49,628 nucleotides of DNA. It comes from SHLQ01 sp964562985. Lineage in GTDB: Bacteria > Actinomycetota > Acidimicrobiia > Acidimicrobiales > SHLQ01. Below the pieces are notes generated by a model. That model worked only from the letters and a program-made list of their open reading frames with translations, was not told where the DNA came from and searched no databases. The stretch spans positions 1-49,628 of the forward strand of contig CAZLWE010000021.1 in assembly GCA_964562985.1 (NCBI GenBank). The letters run 5' to 3'. Numbering within the stretch: the stretch's first letter is position 1; each line of letters opens with the position of its first letter. Made by a program: the position numbers and the translations under genes. Shown in pieces: positions 9,676 to 17,654 of the stretch.

Positions 9676-10452
9676 ATGTTCAACGAACTCGCGTTCATCG
9701 ACTGGATCGCGCTTGCATTCGCGGCCGTACTACTGGCAGGTGCTGCTGCGGCAGCCGTGCTGGCATACGCAACATCTCGCGCTCGAAGCTCTGAGCCCCG
9801 AAGCGGCTATGCACACGCTGCGACGTCAACCACCACCACCGACACAGCAGGGCCAGAACATGCGTCGGTCAGTACGACGGAGCGCGCGGCGGTAGCGACC
9901 AGCGATCATCAGCCCATTCATGTGGCGTCTGGCGCGCCACAGCACCGCGCGGGTCGGGCGACCACGGAGGACAGAGGCGACGCGGTTCTGGCTCCGACGC
10001 AGGTCCGAGCCAGCGACGAGGCCCCTATCGATGTGGTTGAGGCGCAGGACACGACGTCCGATAAGGACAAACCAGCGACAGAAGAGGCGGAACCGATGGC
10101 TGAGGTCATCGACCTGCGAAGCGCCATGCCTGCGGCAGCAGTGACCGAAATTGATGAGTCCCAGATCGCTTCTAGACTCGCCTCTCGCGCAGCGAAGCTT
10201 CGTGGCCGCCCGGAAGCGGAAACGCCAAAAGCAGCTGTAGCGCTGGCAAGCCCGTCAGACGACGCCGTGATTACCGAGGCGTCAGTTGCGCCGCAAGCGG
10301 AGACTCCTACAAACCCACGAATTGGCTTCGGAGCACGAGTTCCAGGGTTCTTTGAGGATCCGCTCGGTCGACACGAACTGCGCTATTGGGATGGGAATCG
10401 CTGGACGGAGTACGTCAAAGAGCGTGGCGAGCGCTTTACCGACCCGCTCTAG
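9676..10452 (+). CDS. Membrane-anchored DUF2510 protein
   Basis: The 258-residue protein has one N-terminal membrane helix (about residues 11-31), a long hydrophilic, Ala/Thr/Glu-rich middle and a C-terminal DUF2510 module (about 220-255) with the typical GFFEDPLGRHELRYWDGNRW followed by TEYV. DUF2510 is a short actinobacterial domain found attached to membrane or secreted proteins; its role is not established. The ATG at 9676 places the helix at the very N-terminus; an in-frame TTG at 9640 would add 12 residues. Its last 17 bp overlap the convergent PilZ gene. Confidence 0.8.
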   Translation: MFNELAFIDWIALAFAAVLLAGAAAAAVLAYATSRARSSEPRSGYAHAATSTTTTDTAGPEHASVSTTERAAVATSDHQPIHVASGAPQHRAGRATTEDRGDAVLAPTQVRASDEAPIDVVEAQDTTSDKDKPATEEAEPMAEVIDLRSAMPAAAVTEIDESQIASRLASRAAKLRGRPEAETPKAAVALASPSDDAVITEASVAPQAETPTNPRIGFGARVPGFFEDPLGRHELRYWDGNRWTEYVKERGERFTDPL

Positions 10453-10819
10453 ATCCCAAGCGGGTCGACGCGGTCCGGACCGCATCAAGTGAGTCATCGA
10501 CAAGCTCCTGGAGTTCAAGGCCGAGTCGGCTGAACCGCACGCCGAGACGGACGTTTCCGCTATCGGTGTTGGAAATGTTTCGGATCTCGATGATTCCAGC
10601 GTGGTCGCTAATCGCTACTCGATAGCGCTTCTTTGCCTTGAGGCGTGGGTCAGATGCGGTAACCAGGGCGGCACCTCCGCTGGACAGATTTACCAGGAAA
10701 GCTTCGACACGATCCGCCTGACGGAACAGCCCATTGCGCAGCTCGATGATCATCGGAACGGCGATCTCGTATCGAGCTTTCTCCCGCGTTGGTTCGGCTT
10801 CGGGTCGACCTTGGGTCAT
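10436..10819 (-). CDS. PilZ domain protein, probable c-di-GMP receptor
   Basis: The 127-residue protein matches a single PilZ domain. It has both ligand-binding elements in order: an RxxxR motif (REKAR, residues 12-16) and the (D/N)xSxxG motif as NLSSGG (about residues 44-49), with beta-strand-rich sequence after it. PilZ proteins bind cyclic di-GMP and pass the signal to partners. With both motifs intact, binding is likely. The GAF-GGDEF-EAL gene 3.3 kb away and the membrane cyclase at 46.6 kb could supply the ligand. Its 3' end overlaps the DUF2510 gene. No attached output domain is present. Confidence 0.85.
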   Translation of the reverse strand: MTQGRPEAEPTREKARYEIAVPMIIELRNGLFRQADRVEAFLVNLSSGGAALVTASDPRLKAKKRYRVAISDHAGIIEIRNISNTDSGNVRLGVRFSRLGLELQELVDDSLDAVRTASTRLGSRAGR

Positions 10820-10863
10820 ACCCTTTCGTCGGTCATCGTCCGAAAGGCTTTAGTGCCGCCTAC

Positions 10864-11703
10864 TCACGTTGCCAGCGGCGGAGGAGGGGGTGTCGACTCT
10901 CGTGACGTGACGTCAATAGCGTCAGTTGGGGTTGCACCTTGCGGTCGAAACCCGAGTGCAAAGTCTCGGTCGTAGGACGAGAAGAAACGGGTTGCCTGTT
11001 TGGAGAACTCGCGAAGCATCACATAGTTCGCCGAGCCTCCCACCGCGGCACCGATGCCGAAGGGGAGGAGTTTGCCAACGGTGGCGGCCCCTCGTCGGGT
11101 GCCCCATTTCTTCAGAACTTGGGCGACGAGTTGCGAATTGATCCGGCGTAGCGCATCGATCGTGGCCATTTGGCCAGCGCCGCCGCCGATCGCTTCGCCT
11201 GCGATTTCGATCGCTTTGCTGTCGCCGACCCGCAGACCCATGTCACGAGCCATGGTCGTGAACTCTTCGGCGGCGTCGTCGCCGAATGCAAGAACTGCTA
11301 AGACCCACGCACGCCGTTCATCGGGAGTGGCGTCAGTGTGTCCGTATGCCGCTCCGATTGCCATGACCATGTCGGTGGTTCGCAACGCGAGGACTCCAAG
11401 CTCTGCGGCCAAGGCCCCCACAGCTACGCCTGTACCCACACCTGGAGCGGCAGCGGTTGCGCCTGCGGCAGCGCCAAGCGCGGTCATCGCTTTCTTTATC
11501 GGTGCGGAGATCTCGCGAGCTTTGACCTCGGGACTGGCGCCCGGAGCGGTTTCTGCAGCGAGGTCTAGTGCTTCATCCCAACGAGCAACCACCGCACGAT
11601 CCACGCCCTCGATCAACGCCTTGCCCGCCGCGTCGAGAATCGGGGACGGGATTCGTTCGGTCGCCCGCTTTTCGAGGTACTTCCTTGCGACTCCCATATA
11701 CAC
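10864..11703 (-). CDS. EcsC family protein
   Basis: This 279-residue protein resembles the EcsC family, named after Bacillus EcsC. It has an amphipathic N-terminal helical region, a Gly/Ala-rich hydrophobic stretch (about 75-115, with AAGATAAAPGVGTGVAVGAL), then a segment with GLRVGDSKAIEIAGEAIGGG and a second glycine-rich hydrophobic stretch with LPFGIGAAVGGSANYVMLRE. The family appears membrane-associated; its function is unknown. Starts at GTG 11703 and ATG 11697 are both possible and neither has a clear ribosome binding site. It is divergent from the sigma factor gene, with only 44 bp between them. Confidence 0.8.
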   Translation of the reverse strand: MYMGVARKYLEKRATERIPSPILDAAGKALIEGVDRAVVARWDEALDLAAETAPGASPEVKAREISAPIKKAMTALGAAAGATAAAPGVGTGVAVGALAAELGVLALRTTDMVMAIGAAYGHTDATPDERRAWVLAVLAFGDDAAEEFTTMARDMGLRVGDSKAIEIAGEAIGGGAGQMATIDALRRINSQLVAQVLKKWGTRRGAATVGKLLPFGIGAAVGGSANYVMLREFSKQATRFFSSYDRDFALGFRPQGATPTDAIDVTSRESTPPPPPLAT

Positions 11704-11747
11704 AGTCTGGTGGGGTATGCGCAGAGATCAACCGTTAGGCTTCGCGA

Positions 11748-12401
11748 ATGGCAGATCCCGCCGACTTCGCCGAAGCCGCAATGCCCCTGATGGACCAGTT
11801 GTATTCGGCTGCGATGCGGATGACACGTAACCCCGCCGATGCCGAAGATCTCGTACAAGAGACGTACTTGAAGGCCTACCGGGGCTACGAACGGTTTGAG
11901 GAGGGGACGAACCTCAAAGCGTGGATGTATCGCATCCTCACAAACAGCTACATCAATCGGTATCGGGCCAAACAACGGCGCCCCGATGAGAGCGATATTG
12001 CCGATGTCGAAGACATGTACTTGTACCGCCGTCTCAGCGGTGAGAACGCGGATATCGGAACAAGCGCAGAGGATGCCTTTCTCAATTCAGTGACTGACGA
12101 CGCCGTAAAGGCGGCCATTGAAGCGATCCCGGAGAACTTCCGGATCGCTGTTTTGCTCGCTGATGTGGAGGGCTTTGCCTACAAAGAGATCGCTGAGATT
12201 CTGGAGGTTCCGATCGGAACGGTGATGAGTCGCATTCATCGGGGAAGAAAAGCACTCGAAAAGCAGTTGCACGAATATGCCGAGGAGCGAAACCTGCTCC
12301 CCGACGACGATGACTCTGCATCTGCGGACTCAGATCGCACCGCATCGTCCGAATCTGTTTCACCGAATTCCGCAACCGATGGGGAAGTTGTTACGCCATG
12401 A
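11748..12401 (+). CDS. sigH: ECF sigma factor of the SigH/SigR type
   Basis: The 217-residue protein is an extracytoplasmic-function sigma factor. Region 2 is seen in DAEDLVQETYLKAYRGYERF and NLKAWMYRILTN (about residues 24-66). Region 4 is seen in VLLADVEGFAYKEIAEIL and IGTVMSRIHRGRKAL (about 130-165). A 50-residue Ser/Asp-rich tail follows. Length and sequence fit the actinobacterial SigH/SigR thiol-oxidative-stress group. The next gene, overlapping by 4 bp (ATGA), encodes a matching zinc anti-sigma factor, which strongly supports this assignment. Likely targets are thioredoxin, mycothiol and chaperone genes, by analogy. No clear SigH-type promoter (GGAAT...GTT) could be found upstream. Confidence 0.9.
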   Translation: MADPADFAEAAMPLMDQLYSAAMRMTRNPADAEDLVQETYLKAYRGYERFEEGTNLKAWMYRILTNSYINRYRAKQRRPDESDIADVEDMYLYRRLSGENADIGTSAEDAFLNSVTDDAVKAAIEAIPENFRIAVLLADVEGFAYKEIAEILEVPIGTVMSRIHRGRKALEKQLHEYAEERNLLPDDDDSASADSDRTASSESVSPNSATDGEVVTP

Positions 12402-12784
12402 ATCAAGACGACGAAATGCACCAGCACACACCTTCGGAAAGTGAGGTCTTTGCGGCGTCGCAGCCGTTCGCGAGCGCCCGTGACGGCTTTGTTGGCATCG
12501 ATGGATTCAACGCCGCAGGCCCGCAGCCCGTGTATGCGCCGCTCGGGCAGCCCGAGTTGCAGGCAACCTGCATCGACGTTCACCGGTCGTTGTCGGTGTA
12601 TCTCGATGGTGAGTTAGCTCCTGCTCAAGAAGCTGCAGTTCGTGCACATATCTCCACCTGTGGTGCATGCCAGGCAGCGCAGGCCTTCCAGATGCAGCTT
12701 CGATCCACATTGGTCACTAAGGCTTTCGATCCAATGCCCGATGATGTTCGTGAACGAATAACACGTGCTCTTGGGTTCGACTGA
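12398..12784 (+). CDS. rsrA: RsrA/RshA-like zinc anti-sigma factor
   Basis: The 128-residue protein ends in a zinc-binding anti-sigma (ZAS) domain with Cys58, His84, Cys88 and Cys91. The spacing (26, 4 and 3 residues) is the same as Cys11, His37, Cys41, Cys44 in Streptomyces RsrA, and YLDGEL sits in the expected place between them. RsrA-type proteins hold their sigma factor inactive until thiol oxidation releases zinc and the sigma. Here about 50 residues of polar, likely disordered sequence precede the domain, making it longer than usual. The ATG at 12398 overlaps the sigma gene stop (ATGA), so translation is coupled. Confidence 0.9.
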   Translation: MNQDDEMHQHTPSESEVFAASQPFASARDGFVGIDGFNAAGPQPVYAPLGQPELQATCIDVHRSLSVYLDGELAPAQEAAVRAHISTCGACQAAQAFQMQLRSTLVTKAFDPMPDDVRERITRALGFD

Positions 12785-12811
12785 GCACCGATAGAAAGCC
12801 CCACTACACTC

Positions 12812-12982
12812 ATGACTATGTTCGCAGTTGTTTGGACCTTCTGGATCGCCCCGTTTCTGATCGTCGGCACCATCGGCCTGATACTCGCCATCGTCGGTGG
12901 CTATGTCTCGCAGGTGACCGCCAAGCAGTACCCGAGCCGCAAACAGCGCAAGCTCATGGAGCAACAGCAGTCCGGTGAGTGA
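12812..12982 (+). CDS. Small single-span membrane protein, 56 residues
   Basis: An unannotated-size ORF encodes a 56-residue protein starting MTMFAVVWTFWIAPFLIVGT. It has one strong membrane helix (about residues 3-32) followed by a basic stretch, KQYPSRKQRKLMEQQ, placing the C-terminus inside. It starts 27 bp after rsrA; a second ATG two codons in is possible. Its stop overlaps the GTG start of the DUF2342 protease gene by 8 bp, which implies translational coupling. The hydrophobic core followed by positive charges and the tight packing support a real gene. Function unknown; a link to envelope stress or to the protease is possible. Confidence 0.7.
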   Translation: MTMFAVVWTFWIAPFLIVGTIGLILAIVGGYVSQVTAKQYPSRKQRKLMEQQQSGE

Positions 12983-14051
12983 GTCTCCCGCTATTGACTG
13001 GGATCTTGCCCGGGCGGTTGCGGCGAAAGTAAATCGCGACGAGCCCCAGCTCAGCTCCGACGAGCGGGCGAAAATGAACGACGACTTCGAGCGCTTCACC
13101 GCGCAAGCCGAAGAACTTGTCGGGGCCGAGACCGGGCTTCGTTCGCTGGACGGAAACGCCCGTGGCCGTGTCGCTGATCGTGCCGATTGGGTAGACGCCA
13201 ACCTCCGTTCATTCCAGCGGCTTCTCAAACCCGTCCTCGACAAGATGGAAGAAGAGACTGGGGGCGGTCTCAGCGCCGTTATCGGGCCCAAGGTTGCGGG
13301 GGTCGAACTTGGAACGATGCTCGGATGGATGTCGACCCGAGTGCTCGGACAATACGACTTGCTCGTCATCGAGGACGAGAACCCCGAAGATCAAGACATC
13401 GTCTACTACGTCGGTAGCAACGTCGCAGCGCTCGAAAACCGGTTTGCCTTCCCCGAAGAGGATTTCCGGCTGTGGCTCGCCCTTCACGAGGTCACGCATC
13501 GGGCGCAATTCACCGGTGTGCCTTGGATGCGAGAACACTTCTTGAGTCTGGTGAACGGCATGATCGACGAGGCAGACCCAGACCCGCAGCGCTTCGTCGA
13601 TGGACTGAAGCGAGCCGTGGAGCAATCCCGCAACGGGGAGGACCCCTTGGCGGAGGGCGGACTCTCCGCAATCTTTGCGAGCGACGAGCAGCGGGCACTT
13701 CTCGACCAGGTTGGCGGTTTGATGAGCTTGCTCGAAGGCCACGGCGACGTGACCATGGATCGTGCCGGTGAAGGCATCGTCAAGGGGGCCGAACGCTTCG
13801 GTCGCATTTTGCGTCAGCGTCGGGCAAACAGTTCTCGAGGTGTTGCCCTTATCCAAAAGCTCGTCGGTCTCGAGGCCAAGATGAAGCAGTACGCCCAAGG
13901 CGAGAACTTCATTGAGGTAGTCGAAGAGCACGGCGGACGGGAACTGATGGACCGCGTGTGGGAATCACCGGTTCTCTTGCCCAAGCTCGCCGAGATTCGA
14001 GAGCCGGAATTGTGGATCGATCGAGTAGCGCCAGCCGGAGTGCCGGCCTGA
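12975..14051 (+). CDS. DUF2342 zinc-dependent metalloprotease-like protein
   Basis: The 358-residue protein belongs to the actinobacterial zincin_2/DUF2342 family, sometimes labelled coenzyme F420 biosynthesis-associated. The metal motif HEVTH is at residues 171-175 (in WLALHEVTHRAQF). The flanking conserved blocks include VIGPKVAGVELGTMLGWMS and VLGQYDLL. Proteolysis has not been shown for most members. The start is GTG at 12975, overlapping the small membrane gene. DUF2342 next to tilS and hpt is a known actinobacterial arrangement. Nothing in this window points to F420 synthesis itself. Confidence 0.9.
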   Translation: MSESPAIDWDLARAVAAKVNRDEPQLSSDERAKMNDDFERFTAQAEELVGAETGLRSLDGNARGRVADRADWVDANLRSFQRLLKPVLDKMEEETGGGLSAVIGPKVAGVELGTMLGWMSTRVLGQYDLLVIEDENPEDQDIVYYVGSNVAALENRFAFPEEDFRLWLALHEVTHRAQFTGVPWMREHFLSLVNGMIDEADPDPQRFVDGLKRAVEQSRNGEDPLAEGGLSAIFASDEQRALLDQVGGLMSLLEGHGDVTMDRAGEGIVKGAERFGRILRQRRANSSRGVALIQKLVGLEAKMKQYAQGENFIEVVEEHGGRELMDRVWESPVLLPKLAEIREPELWIDRVAPAGVPA

Positions 14052-14941
14052 GTTCGGCGCACTCCAGCGACCTTCTGGATCGTTGGGGCGCCTCGACTAC
14101 GTTTAGTCCCGCCGGCACGGCCTTGCGATGTGGGGTATCGGGCGGTGCGGACTCTCTTGCGCTGATGGCTTTGGCCGTGGCGTCGGGATGCGCTGTTACC
14201 GCGATTCACGTCGATCATGGACAGCGTCCTGGTTCGGGAGCCGAGGCCGATCGAGTGGCTCAATACGCACGCGAGATCGGCGCTGGCTTTGAGCAGGCCC
14301 GGGTTCAGGTAGCCGCTGGGGGGAATCTCGAGGCACGAATGCGGGCGGCTCGATACGCAGTCCTCGGTCCCGAGGCAGCGACGGGTCACACGATGGATGA
14401 TCAGGCCGAGACGTTGCTCATCAACCTCATGCGCGGTTCAGGGATTCGTGGCTTGGGAGCCATGCAGCCAGGTTCGAGGCGGCCGATTCTTGCGCTCCGG
14501 CGGGCTGACACCGAAGCTGTTTGCGAAACCCTCGGTTGGGAGCCCTTCGTCGACCCGTCCAACGGCGACCCGACGTTCGTTCGGAACCGGGTCCGACGCG
14601 AGGTCCTGCCGCTCTTGAGTGAAATCGCCGGGCGAGATGTCATTACTCTGCTTGCCCGAACGGCTGATCACGCGCGCTCCGCCTGCGAGGTTGTGGAGCT
14701 GCTCAGCGACGAGTTGGATCCCCAGGACGCATTCGCCCTGACGGCCGCATCTCCCGCGGTGGCGGCGTCAGCGCTTCAGCGTTGGGTCCAAGATCAAACC
14801 GGAGATGCATACCCAATCGATGCGGGATCGGTGGAGCGGGTGCTCGCCGTTGCTCGGGGCGACGCGGTGGCCGCCGAGGTCACCGGCGGACATCGAGTCA
14901 GTCGATCTTCGCAACGGCTTTCCGTGGAACCATCGCCTTAG
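14012..14941 (+). CDS. tilS: tRNA(Ile)-lysidine synthase
   Basis: TilS converts the wobble cytidine of the AUA-reading tRNA-Ile to lysidine, using ATP and lysine. The PP-loop ATPase motif SGGADS lies about 40 residues in, followed by HVDHGQRPGS, the NLEARMRAARYAVL segment, and the TGHTMDDQAETLLINLMRGS signature. The core also has NRVRREVLPLL. Length from the chosen start is about 309 residues, on the short side, so the C-terminal tRNA-binding region is reduced, as in many actinobacteria. The start is uncertain: GTG 14012 is chosen, overlapping the preceding gene by 40 bp; GTG 13958 is also in frame and no in-frame ATG precedes the PP-loop. Confidence 0.9.
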   Translation: MDRSSSASRSAGLSSAHSSDLLDRWGASTTFSPAGTALRCGVSGGADSLALMALAVASGCAVTAIHVDHGQRPGSGAEADRVAQYAREIGAGFEQARVQVAAGGNLEARMRAARYAVLGPEAATGHTMDDQAETLLINLMRGSGIRGLGAMQPGSRRPILALRRADTEAVCETLGWEPFVDPSNGDPTFVRNRVRREVLPLLSEIAGRDVITLLARTADHARSACEVVELLSDELDPQDAFALTAASPAVAASALQRWVQDQTGDAYPIDAGSVERVLAVARGDAVAAEVTGGHRVSRSSQRLSVEPSP

Positions 14942-15062
14942 CCCGATTCGTCTACGAGGGACCCGGCCAGTGTGCCGCTACCGTTTTGGGCAGATGGACA
15001 GCACACCCGCCGCTAACGGTTCCTCTACTGCATCGAAACCCGCTGTTTGGAACGGCCGGATC

Positions 15063-15599
15063 ATGAACGGTGAAGTAGGTGAGGTTCTCGTAACCGAGGA
15101 GCAAATTCATCAGCGCGTCCACGAACTCGGGGCGGAGATCACCAACGACTACGCGGGGATACGTCCCTTACTGGTTGGGGTGTTGCGGGGCGCATTCGTC
15201 TTTATGGCCGATCTTGCCCGAGCGATCGACCTGCCGCTCGAAGTGGACTTCATGGCAGTGTCGTCCTATGGAAACGCGACCGCGTCGTCAGGCGTAGTAC
15301 GAATTCTCAAGGATCTCGACGAAGATCTTGAGGGTCGTCACGTGATCGTCGTCGAAGACATCATCGACTCGGGCCTGACGCTGAGCTATTTGCGGCGCAA
15401 CCTGGAGAACAGGGGGGCTGCCTCGGTTGAAGTCTGCGCGTTGACGATTCGCGAAGGCCGCCAAAAGGTGGACGAGTCGCTGAAGTACGTGGGATTTGAA
15501 CTGCCACCAGACTTTGTAGTGGGCTACGGTCTCGATGCCCTAGGTAAGTACCGTAACCTTCCGTATATTGCTCGTTATACCGGTGCAGCTGAATCCTGA
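15063..15599 (+). CDS. hpt: Hypoxanthine phosphoribosyltransferase
   Basis: This purine salvage enzyme joins hypoxanthine or guanine to PRPP. The PRPP-binding motif VIVVEDIIDSGLTL is intact, preceded by the LRGAFVFMADLARAI helix and the VSSYGNATASSG loop, and the C-terminal part has the family DFVVGYGLDALGKYRNLPYI. From ATG 15063 the protein is 178 residues, normal for the family. An upstream in-frame ATG at 14994 would add a 23-residue low-complexity leader (201 residues), also possible. It follows tilS, as in Mycobacterium and Streptomyces. The ftsH gene usual after hpt is missing. Confidence 0.93.
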   Translation: MNGEVGEVLVTEEQIHQRVHELGAEITNDYAGIRPLLVGVLRGAFVFMADLARAIDLPLEVDFMAVSSYGNATASSGVVRILKDLDEDLEGRHVIVVEDIIDSGLTLSYLRRNLENRGAASVEVCALTIREGRQKVDESLKYVGFELPPDFVVGYGLDALGKYRNLPYIARYTGAAES

Positions 15600-15647
15600 A
15601 CCGGACGTTTGACGTCGGGATACTTCTCGATTGAGGAGCCGCACACG

Positions 15648-16253
15648 ATGACCGAATCTGACGATCGCCTCGAACCGCCCAGAAACGAAGTCGATCACGC
15701 GACGGTCGAACGTGCCGTTCGCGACATCCTGGCCGCCATTGGCGAAGACCCTGAGCGCGACGGATTGCTCGACACACCGGCCCGCGTGGCTCGTATGTAC
15801 GCCGAGATCTCGGGAGGCTTGCAGGAGGACCCGAAGGAACACCTTCGCAAGGTCTTCGATGTTGATCACGACGAGATGATCATGGTGCGTGACATCCCCG
15901 TCTATTCGATGTGTGAACACCACCTCTTGCCGTTCTTTGGCACGGCCCATGTCGCCTATATCCCAAAGCCGGGAGGCAAGATCACTGGGCTATCGAAGAT
16001 CGCACGCATGGTCGACGGATACGCCCGGCGTCCACAGGTGCAGGAACGTCTCACCCGTCAGATGGCCGACGCCGTGCGCGACGTGCTCGATCCCCAAGGC
16101 GTTCTCGCCGTCGTTGAGGCCGAGCACATGTGCATGTCGATGCGTGGAGTTCGCAAGCCAGGCTCCTCTACGGTGACCTCAGCGGTGCACGGGATCTTTC
16201 GAGACAGCGTTGCATCGCGAGCTGAAGCGATGCGCTTTCTCATCGGGCGCTAG
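15648..16253 (+). CDS. folE: GTP cyclohydrolase I
   Basis: FolE opens the guanine ring of GTP to form dihydroneopterin triphosphate, the first step of folate synthesis. It is a zinc enzyme. The 201-residue product has the conserved blocks GLLDTPARVARMY, IPVYSMCEHHLLPFFG (with zinc-ligand Cys and His), GLSKIARMVDGYARRPQVQE, and near the end MCMSMRGVRKPGSSTVTSA with the second zinc-ligand Cys. The start ATG 15648 has GAGGAG 9 bases upstream, better than the in-frame start 13 codons earlier. It begins the folE-folP-x-folB-folK run. Confidence 0.97.
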   Translation: MTESDDRLEPPRNEVDHATVERAVRDILAAIGEDPERDGLLDTPARVARMYAEISGGLQEDPKEHLRKVFDVDHDEMIMVRDIPVYSMCEHHLLPFFGTAHVAYIPKPGGKITGLSKIARMVDGYARRPQVQERLTRQMADAVRDVLDPQGVLAVVEAEHMCMSMRGVRKPGSSTVTSAVHGIFRDSVASRAEAMRFLIGR

Positions 16254-16265
16254 AGGCAACCAACT

Positions 16266-17114
16266 GTGGCGCACGATCCGCGGCCCGTGTTGGACCAACT
16301 CGACCCCGGACCGCTCGTTGTTGGGGTACTCAACACCACGCCGGACTCGTTCAGTGACGGCGGGCGGTGGGGCACTGTCGAGCGTGCTGTCGCCCACGCG
16401 GAACAGATGTTGCGTTTCGGCGCGGACATTATCGATATCGGCGGTGAGTCAAGCCGTCCGGGTGCAGGATCCGTAGCGCGCGACGTGGAATTGCAGCGAA
16501 CCATTCCGGTGATCGAGGCCTTGGCTGGGCGATGTGTGATGTCGATCGATACAGCGAAGCCTGAGGTCGCCGAGGCGGCCATCGCTGCTGGGGCGCACAT
16601 TGTCAATGACATCACGGCCAGCCTTGAGGAGGTGGCAGCAGCAGGGAATGCAGGCTGGATCGCCATGCATATGCAGGGCGAACCGCGAACCATGCAGGAT
16701 GATCCGACCTATGACGATGTGCTCGCCGAAGTTGGGGCAGGACTTCGCGGGGCCGCGGTTCGAGGCCGCAATGCTGGTGTCGAACACCTGTGGCTCGACC
16801 CGGGCATTGGTTTCGGCAAGACAACAGCGCACATCCTGACCCTGCTCCATGACCTGAACGATTTGGCCGATATAGTCGGCGAAAGACTGCTGATTGGGGT
16901 CAGCAGGAAGCGCTTTGTCGGCGAAATTCACTCGATAAGCGATCAAAACAACGCCCGAGTTGACACAAATGACCGTCGGGAAGGGTCTATGGTCTGCTCG
17001 GTGTGGTCATGGCTGCGCGGTGCGCATATGGTGCGAGTACACGATGTTCGCGTCGCGGCTTTGGCCGCGGAACACGTTCGAACACTGGCTGCAACGAACC
17101 GGGACGGTTACTAG
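16266..17114 (+). CDS. folP: Dihydropteroate synthase
   Basis: FolP condenses dihydropterin pyrophosphate with p-aminobenzoate, and is the sulfonamide target. The 282-residue TIM-barrel protein has VVGVLNTTPDSFSDGG at its N-terminus, IIDIGGESSRPGA, VMSIDTAKPEVA, HIVNDITA, WLDPGIGFGKT, LLIGVSRKRFVG and the closing VRVHDVRVAALAAE segment. All pterin and phosphate-binding motifs look intact. The start is GTG 16266, 12 bp after folE. The next gene begins immediately after its TAG, so the run is a single operon. Confidence 0.97.
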   Translation: MAHDPRPVLDQLDPGPLVVGVLNTTPDSFSDGGRWGTVERAVAHAEQMLRFGADIIDIGGESSRPGAGSVARDVELQRTIPVIEALAGRCVMSIDTAKPEVAEAAIAAGAHIVNDITASLEEVAAAGNAGWIAMHMQGEPRTMQDDPTYDDVLAEVGAGLRGAAVRGRNAGVEHLWLDPGIGFGKTTAHILTLLHDLNDLADIVGERLLIGVSRKRFVGEIHSISDQNNARVDTNDRREGSMVCSVWSWLRGAHMVRVHDVRVAALAAEHVRTLAATNRDGY

Positions 17115-17654
17115 ATGGCACCGAGCCATAAACTCAAAGGCAAATGGGCGCTTGGGATTCAACCTCGCCACTTTACGTGGGTCTTGAAAGAGCAACTGGC
17201 GGTTTGTGAACGACTCGGCGGCTATGGCGAGGCGCATCGCCGTGTCCGACGACAAGAAGAGGTCATTTGGACGCGAGTAAACGGCTTTGATCGCATCCTG
17301 TCGCTGATCCCGAACAATGCGAACCTCCACAGCTACGACGAAGAAGACGTTTCATGGGTGCATCGGCCGTTTCGCGGCCCGGAGGATGGCGGCCGTTTCC
17401 TCAACCAGCTTTATAGCGACATCAATATGTTGACTACGCAGGGTTTCCGCGTGCTGATGCATCGAGAAGAGCTCGGGGACCACGTCACCGGTATCGTCGC
17501 TGGCTACCTCGTGTGGACCGGCATGGTGGCCGATCAACCGAAGGCGATTGTGACTGTCGAACAGCTCTTGTCACGTCAGATCGGCCCGCTCGGCCGAGAG
17601 ATCGTTGCTGTGGCTGGTGAAATCGATCGAGACGAGATCGACCTGCGTGACTGA
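17115..17654 (+). CDS. Dual-specificity-phosphatase-like protein, catalytic residues replaced
   Basis: I do not know a named family for this 179-residue protein, but the sequence follows a dual-specificity phosphatase layout: an N-terminal ERLGGYGEAHRRVR stretch like the DSP entry loop, FDRILSLIP strand, DVSWVHRPFRG, an amphipathic helix, then VLMH followed by a P-loop-like turn and a GIVAGYLVW helix. At the position of the catalytic CxxGxxR the residues are Arg117, Leu120 and His123. The nucleophile Cys, Gly and Arg are therefore all replaced. If the fold is right it is a pseudophosphatase, perhaps a regulator. It fills the folP-folB gap exactly, abutting folP and overlapping folB by 8 bp. 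Confidence 0.7.
   Translation: MAPSHKLKGKWALGIQPRHFTWVLKEQLAVCERLGGYGEAHRRVRRQEEVIWTRVNGFDRILSLIPNNANLHSYDEEDVSWVHRPFRGPEDGGRFLNQLYSDINMLTTQGFRVLMHREELGDHVTGIVAGYLVWTGMVADQPKAIVTVEQLLSRQIGPLGREIVAVAGEIDRDEIDLRD

Noticed and set aside
11600..11748. SigH-type autoregulatory promoter before the sigma factor gene
   Set aside because: A GGTAT...GTT pair exists but the spacer is about 15 bases, too short for the SigH/SigR consensus.
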